Positions 10,895 to 23,500 of a stretch of DNA of 64,000 bases are shown piece after piece. The stretch spans positions 26,842,681 through 26,906,680 of the forward strand of contig JAJLRJ010000014.1 in assembly GCA_024195265.1 (NCBI GenBank), given 5' to 3'. A model generated the notes under the pieces. The model saw nothing but the letters and a program-made list of their open reading frames with translations. It did no database searches and was not told the DNA's origin. Source of the stretch: Dendrophyllia cribrosa. Taxonomy: Eukaryota; Cnidaria; Anthozoa; Scleractinia; Dendrophylliidae. The translations under genes and the position numbers were made by a program. Position 1 is the stretch's first letter. Each line of letters begins with the position of its first letter.

Positions 10895-13279
10895 GACTGA
10901 TTTTATTTTGTAAATATATGAACTCAATTGTAGAGGAACACCGTGTTGTGTTTAAACACATTACCAATATAACTTTGAACACATCTGTTTTTCTCCTTAT
11001 TCTTTGTTTTGCGGATTATTTGTCTTGGAAGGCTCTTGGAAGAAATTCGCGAGTTCGCTGTTGAGGAAAACCACAAATTTTCAGAAGTGGTTTATTTACT
11101 TACAGTAATGAAACATTAAGTACTATAAGCTTGAATACCCTTGTTTTCATTTCTAAGAGTAGAATTTTCATTCTCCTTATTTTTCGTGCGTTTTGGATTA
11201 TTAGTCCTGGACGAGATTTGTCTTCTTTTAGGAGAAAAATCGCAGAACATCATGCGTGTTGCTACTGAGGCAGTTGTTTGAATTTGAACACATTTGCCTT
11301 TCATGTCTGGCTACGTTTTTCCCATTTTGGGGAGATATAAGGTCCTAAGATCAGAATTTCTATCTTTATTATCCTTCCATATCGATCTGTATCTATTTTA
11401 TTTTTTTGGGGGTAAAATTAAGTCACAAGACTCTTCCAGAAATGATCAGGTGTTATTGTCATTCAAGATTTCCTTTGCAAAACAAAAGAGAATATAGAAA
11501 AAAAATCACTACAGTTCTGAAAAATGTCACTCCTTCGTGTACGTTGGAAATTGTTAAAAGGTTTTAGTCACGTTTGTTGTGTTTTCCGTTTCCAAGTGTC
11601 TAACGTTCATACAGGGTTTTATATAACATGATATAACATAAATGACCAATATATTAGTTTATGACTTCTGATCACAAGTCACTTATCATTGAGTCATTGA
11701 CCCGCGTCACATGATGTGCACATCATGTCTAAAATAACTGCTCACTCTTCGAGCAGACTTATCATGTAGGTATATGTCTTTTTTGTTACCAAAAGTACGA
11801 TAGGCACGCTCCAAAGCTAAAATATTTTCCACTTGTACATAAATCTTTGTATAAAAGCCAGTCGTAAATGAATGTGGTTCTTTTGCAACTTAGAACTCGA
11901 TTGTAAATAAAGAAATCTTGTAACTGTTGCAGCTTTTCAATTGTGTATTGACCAATGGTAAACTGAAAATCTAACATCTCTCTCAACAGATAGATACAGC
12001 AGAAACTGAATTACAGAGGCTTACATAATAATAATAAAAAAAACTAAGTAATATGCTACTAATTCACCATATTAATCAAATATTGACTATCTAAACATGC
12101 ATATTGAAATAAGACCTCGGTGTATTTACATCAAATAATGATCGTTTGGTGTGCAGCTGTGCACAGACCAGTCGTAATATGCATTTGCACCCGATATTAC
12201 AAAGGTATTTCTGTATCTGTAAGTTTTACATAACAGGATATTTCCTGTTAACAGACGAGCGAGTTACGTTAAGTGATAGAAGGTTGTAAAAATACCCTTG
12301 TGGATGACTAAGTGTCTTTCGGAAAAGGCTCTGACAGAGTTCTGACCTACGGTCCGCAAGACTACACAGTCCAGCGAGGTTAAGTAGGTCCGGGTAGGAC
12401 AGATCATATCCATATAAAACCTGTCATGCATTTCAAAGCACAGATTAAGTAAAAGAGGTATAAGATTTAACAAATTCGTCGGCAGGGTTATTCCCATATA
12501 AAAATGACGGGGGTGCTCGTCGTACCTTTTAGGGGTCAAAATTTGGAGATTGGTACCCTTAGGTTGCTATAAAATCTAAAATAACTACCATTACAATTAG
12601 CGCAGTACCTTTGGGGTATCAAGCCTAAAAACATGACAGAATATGACATGTGTTGTTTTAAAATTGGTAACTCTTGGGGGTGAAGATGATTTGAGCCACG
12701 CCTACAAAACGTGGGTCACGGCTAGGATTTTAACTTTTTTTTTTAGCAAGGGCTAAAAAAAAGGGAAAAGCCCTAGTGTCAAATTAAATCAAAGGTCTCT
12801 AGGAGCCATCTCGTGAATACGAAACAACGTCAGGTTAGGTCCACAGATTGGTTTAACTTTTAATTTTACATACTGTGTTTGAAGTCAAAGAATTGAAGAG
12901 TAAAATAGATTTAAAACGACCAGACAAGACAACTGGAACACGTAATTACACTGGGGATTTAAAAATAGTTTACGTCCCAGTTGTAGTGACCTTACCTACC
13001 CTACCCCTATTAGGACACTGGACTACTGTTCAATTGTGAATATACCCTCTTGGGGATGAGCTCCTCGTGATTAGAGGTGAGCGAAGGAGTGTAGTGTTTT
13101 GGTTGTGTTTTGTTATCATTCCGGCGAATAAAACCCTTTTTATGACACAACACCAGTGATCGAGATAAAAATGGGAAAAGCACTGCTGGGAATGGAGTTG
13201 GAACCCTCTCCCCCCGCCCCCCCCCCCCCCCCCCCCCCCTCCCATCCCCTCTTCACTCCTATCCCCTCCCCGCTCCGTT
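10895..13279. other. Intergenic region, no gene seen
   Basis: Downstream of TCTE1 the sequence is AT-rich with no conserved coding segment on either strand. Short open frames lack family motifs. The stretch about 12510-12720 is GT-rich with repeated GGGGTNAAAA-like words and may be an old repeat. Confidence 0.5.
13217..13239. repeat. Poly-C tract (23 C)
   Basis: An uninterrupted C run inside a longer C-rich stretch (13203-13272), next to the 3' tail of a reversed LINE stub. Confidence 0.95.
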
Positions 13280-13640
13280 TCATGTACGTACATACATGCA
13301 TACATACATAACTTTATTTAAACACGGTAAAAACATCAGTTACAAAGAAAGCTAAAAACTGTTTTACATGTTTGCTGTGTGGGAGTACGAGGTGGACATA
13401 AGGCGATTGATTTCGTTATTAAACGTTTTATAAGATCTAATTGCTCTGACATTCTGTGGAAGGTTATCCCACAACATTGCCCCACTGTAGCAAAAACTGC
13501 GTTTTAAAAAATCTGTACGGGGCTTGGGCAGACAGAATTTGTTTTCCTTGTCTCTAAGTTCATAGTTTGTGCTGAAAGGCATAAACAGGCCTTGTATGTG
13601 TGTCATAATCTTCACAAACCATGGGTTGATTAAGGCCAAA
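13280..13640 (-). mobile_element. Non-LTR retrotransposon 3' stub, (TATG)n tail
   Basis: The reverse strand 13639-13364 encodes a reverse-transcriptase ORF tail with FCYSGAMLWDNLPQNVRA and SYKTFNNEI, a typical LINE C-terminal signature. The element ends at lower coordinates in a TATGTATGTATG tail (about 13290-13310). Confidence 0.8.
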
Positions 13641-14518
13641 AGTAGAAAGATGCTTTCAGCAAGCCGATGCTTCTGGTCCTTTTTGAAAAATAATGTTTTT
13701 GATGATGCAAATGTGGTTTATCAGACATAATAAAATATTCACGTTTTGATACGCTAATTAATAGAAAATACCTGAAAAACTAATTACCCCCAAATATTCG
13801 AACATTCCAAAACAAACTTCAACTTACTTTGTCGTCTTGTGTACTCTCATTGGTCTAGAAATAAAGCCATTTGGTATTCTGGGTTAAACAAAACGACATT
13901 TTAAAGCTATCTGACAGAAACATGCCATAATTTGCAGCTAATGTGTTTTTGAAGAACAAAGCGGAAAATCTAAAATTATGTCTAGTCGTTCATGCATATA
14001 ACATGAGCGTCACCTTCTAAATATGAAACAACTTTTTTAAGTGCGAAAACTCGTTAAAAAGATCTGTGACAAAGTGCACGATTTAACGTCGAAAGATGTA
14101 ATATTAGCGGTACAAACTGTAGCTTTATTGCTATGATCTACAAATATCTATCAACCTTTGCCCCTTGAATATTTCAATGCATAACATGAATTGAAATAAC
14201 TTCGTTTTATTTAATATGTTTAGCTCTGTCACTAAATAACTCCAATATCAGTTGCAATATGCTGTTTTATGTTCATTATTACCTCACGAAACTTTTTTTT
14301 ATCGCTTACAGAATTTGTAAATATTTCTCAATCACTCTCACGGGATTTCCAAACAGCCAATCAAATCACGAGAAAATGACGTACCATGCTAAAATGGGTT
14401 CATACAAATTACCATACTCTTACTTTGGGTGCCTCCCGCTTGATCATTTGCATTTTGCAACTGGATCGATCCGTAGAACGGTATTTTGTGTCTGTCTCAA
14501 GCGAAGAAAAACGGCAAG
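13641..14518 (+). promoter_or_regulatory. Upstream region and probable 5' UTR of the tetraspanin gene
   Basis: No coding exon is seen. The last 200 bp before the ATG at 14519 become less AT-rich, and a CCAAT-type motif (AGCCAATCAAATCACG) lies near 14355. No clear TATA box. The promoter position is inferred only from distance. Confidence 0.35.
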
Positions 14519-17500
14519 ATGGCATCTGGTGGAATGGTTCTCATCAAATATCTGTTGTTCATCTTTAATTTCATTTTCTGGGTGAGTATAATTCGTGTTT
14601 GGTGACCCGCTCTATCGTGAAAATGACGTTGTACATTTCTGGATCTGCTTTGCATGGCGCATACATTTTCTCTTCGGTTGTGGTTTCATCGTACTTCGTG
14701 CTTATCGCGGGGGACATGTTTGTATATGTATTTCATTGATAAATTTGTTCTTTCCTATAGCCTTTCTGGCCAGGTTTTCTTGCAGCCGTTGTGACATTTT
14801 GTGTTTAAACCGGACGACAAAATTTAACCTCCAGCTAGCAATCCGTGAAACAAACATCGATCAAGGACTTTTTAAGCTATCTCTTTTCTGGGACGAAGTG
14901 AATATTAGCCGTTTAATTGCGTTCTATAAATTGGTCACAGAGTTGGTATATTAAAACTGTTTGTTGAAAATTAAAACCGCGCTTCCTTCCTGCCCAGTCA
15001 GAAAAATCAAATTAGAATTTGACGCGCGCGTTACATTCTACGCTTCGATAACTTGTGCTGAACCCCGTTTGCTTATTACCTTATTTTCACTTTCACAAAT
15101 GCAACACAAGTGATCCTAACAGCAGACTGAAATAGACGGAGCAAATTATTGATGCGGTATTGTAAGTATCGTACTGTCTATGATAGAGTAAATTTCGAAT
15201 GAAGAGAGACATAACGAACCATTTCATCTCGATCGATGCACACTCCAGTGGTGCACACTATTAATCGTGCATTTAAAAACGTCTTTTCCTTGAAACGTAT
15301 TTGTGCGTATATTTGCAAAAATATCAAGTTTATCCAGAGAAGTTCAGTAATATCTTATGATATCAAAATTAATTTGTGAATAATTTGTTTCTTTCCTTCA
15401 GGAAATATTTAAAAATTTTTCCGCCAATTTTTTCTGGGTTACATTATATATAAGACTTACTTACACTCACTACAGGCATCAAATCATTTCCAAACGGTTT
15501 TTAAACCAGTTTTGAGAATGTAATTCTAATCTTTTTGTTTTATGCATTGGCACCTTACTGTTGTTGTTTTGTCAACTTGGAAATTCTTTTAGCCCACATA
15601 CAGTACGTAGGTGATTTACATAACAGCATCTAAGCTTATTTAAATTCCAGTTTGTCTAACTTATGAATAAAAGAGATGCTACGATGCATGCAGTGATCGG
15701 TCAAAAATCATATACTGCAGCATTCTTTTAATTATTTGTAGAAAAAGATCGAACCTTCTTTCCTTGATTCTTTATGTAAATTTTATGGCATGCTTAAAAT
15801 TCACAACAGTTGTGGATATAGTGACCAAAATAAAAATTAAAGAAAAATTTTGTTTTGTAACATCTGAAAAAGCACCTTAGGCAAGTGCTTCTGAGAAGCT
15901 TTCATTTGAATGGTCGCATTGCATGATTTCATCCACAGACTCAAAAGTTAGAACCACTTTGTACAGCATTGTTATAAACAATATACAACAGGCTAGGAAA
16001 GTTCTGTTCAACAGACAAAACCTAAATGTTAGAACCACCTTGTACAACATTATTATAAACAGTACCAAAGGCTATAGTAAACTGCAAAACAGACTTTGAT
16101 GCTTTAATGCTATATTAAACAGTATGACACTATACTAGGAGGGGCGGTGCATATAGCTACTATGGCTAAAGTTGTTAAATATTAAATACTACTGGTTGTA
16201 CAGTAGGTCCCAAGGGTCGGCAAAGCTATAGCCTTGAATACTTCAATGCTCGTCGGACAATAGCTTTCATTTGAATGGTCACACTTCAGGATTTCATCCA
16301 TAGATTTAAAAGTTAGAACCACCTTGTACAGCATAATAAACAGCACCACAGGAAAGTACTACTTAATTGCTTTCATTTGAATTGTCACACTGTTGGATTT
16401 TATCTGCAGACTCAAACTACATCACACTATTCATAAACAACATTCTTACGAATTTCATTCATGTTACCATAACTCCAAGGGATGGCAGCAGGAGCAGTGC
16501 TCTTCATCATTTTGTTCTGACAGCCAAGGCAGTGCTGGGATGTCCATATAAAAGAAATTGACTTTATTTTAGTCATAGGGCAGGTTATTAAACAAGTTTC
16601 CATTTTTAACAAAACCACGGCTTAAACCAATTTCAATCTGGCCCAACCCAATGCTATTTACTGTAAACAGTGTCCAGAAGGTTATTTTAACATTTATCTG
16701 CTTAAAATTACTAAATTATAAACAGATGTGAAGGTTCTCTTAAACCTCTAAGTTAGACTTTGTTTAAATAACCGGCCCATATAGTATGAGGCAGCTCAGT
16801 TAGCACTCAAATTATGGTAGTTTAATTTAATAATCTGAATTGTGCTAATAGGTTTTATATTTTGCTCATTGTTTACTAACCAAGTCTATGTCTGGCATTA
16901 GGCTTACTGTAAACCCCGGTGTATAAGCCATACTTTTTTGCCCAAAATCGAGGGTGGGGCTTATCTACAGGACCATCTGCAAAAGGTTATCGTACTTTCT
17001 GGTGATATAAGTTGACCAGACTTTTTGAGACTCGAAATAAAGATTTTATTTATTATGGGTGTATAATGTGGAACAAGATTCTTTAACTTTAGATGATGTA
17101 AAAGAGTGAGTCTTTTCTGTCTAACAGAGCGGCCAGAGCTCCTCCAAAACCAAAAATAAAATTGAACAATCCGCATTGAAATGTAACGTACGAATGTGAG
17201 CATTGTGTTTATAAATTGTAAAATTTGGCCTCAAATTTAAAATTTAGCCACAAATACCTGTGTTAAAACAGTGCTCACTATCTTTGTCAGACATTTCGAA
17301 GCTTTTAGCAATAAAAGAACACCGAAGACGAACAAAAGAAGCCAAAGATAAGAGTCTGTAAACAAGCGGCCATCTTGGTTAACCTTAGTAACCAGGCTAA
17401 ATAATTAAAACATGTGCTCAAGAAATTTGCACAGTAATACCAAGCTTGTTTAGGCCTGAACGAACGGTGGGCAGACGAACGTAGCTTCGCTGAAAACTGC

Positions 17501-20500
17501 TGAAACTGGGTTTTTTTTTTCAATAGACGACGATTCCATGGATAGAAGCAAAGTCTAGCTCATGTTGTGTGGAGCCAATTCCTGACTTATGTTTTAATAT
17601 TTTATAAAACTTTTTTTGCCAAATTTGAGCTTCAAAACTTGAGTGTGGCTTACACACCGGTGTTTACGGTACTAACTAATATATATATTTAGTGTTCATA
17701 ACAGATAAATCATGAAAAAATGATACATATTATGACCTTGTAATTTGGCTGAACAGAAAAAAATGTTTTGAATAAAATACAGTGGAACCTTGATTTAATG
17801 AACCTCTTTATAATGAAGTCCTTGGTATAACAAACGATATTCTTCAGCCCGGCAAATATACAAGTAAAATGTATTGAACAGAACCTCGATATAACGAAAT
17901 CCTTATTATAATGAACACAATACGGCAGCCCAAACGTAAAATCTACCCCAATATAACAAATAAATGTCAACACGATGCAAGCCAAAAACAAGAGGCAAAG
18001 TACATTGGAAGATTTCTTTGTTTAAGCATCTACAGAACTGTAGCAAATTCAATTTCGTATCATCTATAGTCAGTAATGGTCTATTGTTTAAGTTTTGTTA
18101 TATGCAAAGACTAGAACCCATGTCCTAAGAAACCCTTGATTATCATTGATAGATGTGCACAGTGTGCTAATGGCAAAGGTACATGTATAACCTGTACAGT
18201 TTTCCAATACAGTACTGAGTTATATGTATGTAGGGTTAGGGTTACAAAACAATATTAACAATACCTCGATATAACAAACATTTTGGTTGTTTTTCTGCAA
18301 ATTCGTTGTAACGAGGTTTTCGATTTAACGAACCCTCAATGTAATGAACCAATTTCCCCAGTCCCTTTGCACTTCGTAAAATCAAGGTTCCACTGTAAAT
18401 AGTCACGGATGAATGAGCAGACATGTAACATGTACGTGGCTGCTTTACATTGTATTCCCAGTGAGATTGGACAATCAGACGTCTGCTCATGAATACATGT
18501 CTCTGGCTGCCACTGTCGATCAGTCCATTTTGATCTCACTGTTACCCACCCAATCCATGATATGTGAAGGGAAATGAAAGAACTGGAAAGGCCAGACCAC
18601 ACACCGGGGTCTGCGTTCCCTTCCATTTCTATATCTGAATTGAAAATATGTTTTGTGTGTTCCAATATAAATTTTTGCCCAGCCTTGTTAAAGCTGCCAC
18701 AATTCCTTAAAAGATACTCAGTTGTCATGGTAGCACCAGCACATGGAATTAATTTTATTTTCTTCAAATCGATTTGATTATGATATTCAATACCCTTTTT
18801 TTCTGCTTGGGTCGTATTTGACTTACAGTCAAGAAAGTTTATAGCATAAATTTATTATTACTAGACAATTATTTTTTCATCTTAGGAAGACAAACACTAT
18901 CAGTAAGTACTATTAAAAAAAATCTATTTATTTGGCTGTGTTGCCCCTACCAACTTAGTACCTTCCTGAGAGGAAAGAAAGTACTGGTACTGCTAAACAA
19001 CTTTAGGATTTCATCCAAAGACTAAAAGGTTTGAACTACCTTGTACAGCATAATAAACAGTACTGCTCAGCAGCTTTCATTTGAATGGTCACACTTGAGG
19101 ATATCATCCACAGACTCAAAAGTCAGAACCACCTTGTACAGCATAATAAACAGCACCACAGAAAAGTACTGCTCAGTAGGTTTCTTTTGAATGGTCACAC
19201 ACAGCACCACAGGTCTAAGTCTGGCATTATAAGGCTTACTGACTATATATTCAGTGTTCAGTTAGTATCTAGTTGTGGAGGGGAGCAGGGGTGGTGTAGT
19301 GGTGAAAGCACTCACCAGTCCCACCAATGTGGCCCGGGTTCAATTCCCAGCACTGGCGTCATGTGGGTTGAGTTTGTTGTTGGTTCTCTCCTTGCTCCGA
19401 GAGGTTTTTCTCTGGGTACTCCAGTTTTCCTCTCCCCTCAAAAACCAACACTTCCAAATTCCAGTTAGATCTGGAAAGTGTCCTCAATAAGTACTTGCAT
19501 GCTAAATACCTTTGACACTTAAATAAAGTGATTTTTTAAGTACTGCTCAGTAGCTTTAATATGAATGGTTACACTTTAGGATTTCATCCACAGACTCAAA
19601 AGTTAGCACCACCTTGTACAACATAACAAACAGTACCACAGGAAAGTACTGCTCAGTAGCTTTCATTTGAATGGTCACATTTTAGGATTTCATCCACAGA
19701 CTCAAAAGTTAGCACCACCTTGTACAACATAACAAACAGTACCACAGGAAAGTACTGCTCAGTAGCTTTCATTTGAATGGTCACATTTTAGGATTTCATC
19801 CACAGACTCAAAAGTTAGCACCACCTTGTACAACATAACAAACAGTACCACAGGAAAGTACTGCTCAGTAGCTTTCATTTGAATGGTCACATTTTAGGAT
19901 TTCATCCAAAAACTGAAAAGCTTGTGCAGAGAGAGGGGAGAGATTTTTTATGGGAGTTGGCTAAATGCTCATTGACATTTTACGGTATGTTCATTTTTGT
20001 TTCTTTTAAATTCAGCTCTCTGGCATTGCTTTGATTGCCGTTGGTGCATACATCAAGGCGAAGTACGGCGACTTCATTGAAATAAGTTCCAGCAGTTTGA
20101 CAACAGGGCCAGTGTTCCTCATCATCATCGGTGTCATTGTTGCCCTTGTTGGCTTTTTAGGATGCTGTGGTGCATACAAGGAAAACTACTGTATGGTTAC
20201 CACTGTAAGTTTAATGAACTATTTGAATTGCGAGAAAGGTAAAGATGTAATGTTCAGCAAAGGACATTAAGAATTGAACCTATCAAACCAGTCATGCTCT
20301 AACCACTATTATGGTATATTTTTGTTTACAGTGGTTAACTGTGACTTCCTTTTCAGTTTGCAGTGTTGCTGTTCATAATCTTCATCCTGGAGATTGCAGC
20401 AGGAGCCCTGGCATACGCCTACAGATCAAAAGTAAGTCACATCTGCCAATACATCATTTGGCATCAGGGTTAAATTTTCTTCTAACTAACCAGGTTGTTG

Positions 20501-23500
20501 GCTACATGAATGCAGCTGAGTTCCTGTGGACAAAGGTGTATCTATCATCCATTTATAATCAATTATAGATCGGGAACTACAAACAATGCAAATTTATTAC
20601 ATTTGGTGCATAATCGACTGTCTCTGAATTTAAATAATTAAACTTACTTGAATATGAGTTTACTGTCTGGACATGTCTTGTCTTCTTTGGGGCTCATAGA
20701 GTCTGACTGACTGTCTGCCTATCAGTTCTGCTTGTAAGCACAATGCTGCTTGACTGACTGGTTGAATGACTGACTGACTGACTAACTAACTGGCTGACTT
20801 CCTAACTGGCTGACTTCCTAACTGGCTGACTTACTAACTGGCTAGCTGGCTGACTAAAAGACTAACTGTTTGACTTACTAACTGGCTAGCTGGCTGACTA
20901 AAAGACTGACTTGTTGTGACTGACTGACCGACCGACCGACTAACTGAATGACTGGTTGACTAACTGACTGACTTACTAACTGTCTAGTTGGCATGGCTGA
21001 CTAACTTCTGACTGACTGGCTGGCTGACTGACTTCTGATTGGTTGACTGGCTGACTGGATGGTTGACTGGCTGACTGGTTGACTGACTGTTTGGCTACAG
21101 TACCGCTCAGAGATAAGCGAACCAAAATTCACGTTAAGAATGTGTTCTGAACGCATTGGTTTTTTCACGCGCTCGCGCGTTCAGCTGCGTTAAGCTTCGT
21201 TAAACAAACACGAAATAGTGCGTTAAAGTTAACGCATTAGTATGTATGAGTTTGGTTATTGTTCACTGCCATTGATATTTTGTGAAAAGAAGTTAATTGA
21301 CGTTTCAAAAGAAATTACATACCATATTCTAATGGTTTCCATTCATTCAATCGATAAACCGAGCAGCACTGTTTATCGAAAGACAAATTATATCGACGTG
21401 CGATGGCACTCGCATAAACAAAACATAACAGTTTAACTAGAACGGATGTGGAGGTTATATTCATTACGTTATCGGCGATGACTGGATCTGCGACATGTTT
21501 CGAACTTTTGTGATCTCTCCGCTGGTTATCTTTCTGAACTTTCGCATGCAAAGAAATAGCTCAACAGTAATCGGCGCGCCATAAAATATTTTATCACAGA
21601 TTTCGCCCTTAAAGTAGGAGTATTTCTCTGTTTCAATCACGTATGTGCGCCTGATAGAACCGGAGATAATATTTTTTTTATTATTATTGCCGTGACAATT
21701 ACGACGCTCGCCCGTCACACGCTGTATCGATCGAAGGGGACTTTTGTTGTCTCGTCAACTCCGGCGAACTTAAGGCCGTTCGCGCAAGGCGACCAAACTT
21801 CGCTTCGATAGACAGTGTTTTGCAAAGTAGTTTGAAAATTAGAACAACTGCAAAGTAGTTTAAAATGGTGCGAATCCGTTCGCTTTTTGTTGTTCATTTT
21901 TTGACCTTCGCTGAATTGCTGTTTTGTAGAAGTTTGCTACAAAAATCGTCACGTGCAAATCAAAAGTAAAAATTTGCATACATGACAGCTAGAACTTGCA
22001 ATGATTGACATATCAGTAACTCCCTCGTCGAACATTTCAAACACTGGAAAAAACAAAAAATCGCAATCGATCTTTAAATTTCGCTTGTCACAGCGTATCG
22101 CTTGCGTAAACGAAAACTTCAATCACATTCGCAATCGATCTCTTTACGGGAAATTATAAGTTACCTTGCTCGTGAATTACAAAACTCGGCCATCGAATTC
22201 ACATGATCTCAAAGAAATTTAGCGTAGCGTATCGTAGGCTGGCTAGCTGACTTCTGACTGACTGACTGACTAGCTGGCTGACTGACTGGCTGACTTCTGA
22301 CTGACTGTTTTTTTTTTATTTGTTTATTTATTTATTCTCCAAAAATTAACAAGTTTACAGCAATGAATAATTAAGTACATATTTTTGCACTAAATTACTC
22401 CTGTTTGACTGTCTGTGAGTGGTAACCATACATGTAAATGTAACACATTTATCTTCATTGTTATTTAGCTGGAGGATGTAGTGAAAAAGGGGTTTGAAAA
22501 TGGTGAAGCAAAATATTCTGAACCAATATACAAGAAGGCCATCGATAAGGCACAAGATCAGGTGTGTTGTGCGTATTCAGTTATTACTTACCCCAGCAGT
22601 CCTTGCAGTGAAACATTCTCCCAAATCAGTAATCTTTCCCCTTTTCTGTCAGTGTTTTAACCCAATAGTGATCAGCAACAAATTTCTCCTTGTAATATCT
22701 TTGCTTAATCATTCAGAGGGGTCTTGAGAATTAAGGATATGATCACCTGAGATTTATTTTCTAGATTATATTGTAACAACTTCTCCCCACTATTGCTTTA
22801 ACAAGTGAATGGGGACAAGAAAGGAGAATTACATGTAGTATTTTGATGTCAGGGATTAAAGAGATAACTGAATGGTTACCAGCACAAAACAACTCAAGAA
22901 GAATAAATTAGCACTCCTCGGCAGATCTGGAATCACAATTATCTGACCATTTGATTAGTTTCTTAATTGTCAGACTACATGTAATAATATTTTAACCATT
23001 CACTAAACTACTGATTCCACTTTTCTGGGATTGTCATTTTCCTTGCCACACAAACTGACTAATTCTGTGTTCACACCAGGGTGAAACATGATTAGTCTGA
23101 TCACAAATAAAACATGTTTCAGTATGAAAAGAGTACACATCAGGCAGTGCATTGCTATACCTGCCAACTCTTTCTGAGTGATAGGCGTGAGAATTTTTTC
23201 ATAGGAGTGCCAGGATTTCCAAAGGCTACCATAACAAATCCGAAGAAAACCCGAGCTATTCCGAAGATGACAGTTGTCCGAAGATGTTCCGAAGAGTTTG
23301 GAAATTTCCATGGAGCTCAGACCTCTGTAATTATAACATTCAGAACTATAAAAACCTACAAAAAAGTGCCATATTTTCATGGACGTAACTATATTTTTAA
23401 TAATTGGATCATACGCATGCGATCAGTTAAGGCTCATAGCTCAAATCTGCAAGTCAGGCGTGAGAAATTGCTCCATAGGCGTGAGATCGGAGTTTTAAAC

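Noticed and set aside
20690..22310. Transposon between two CTGA tracts (21106-22235)
   Set aside because: No inverted ends, no target duplication and no coding match could be found, so it is not called as an element.
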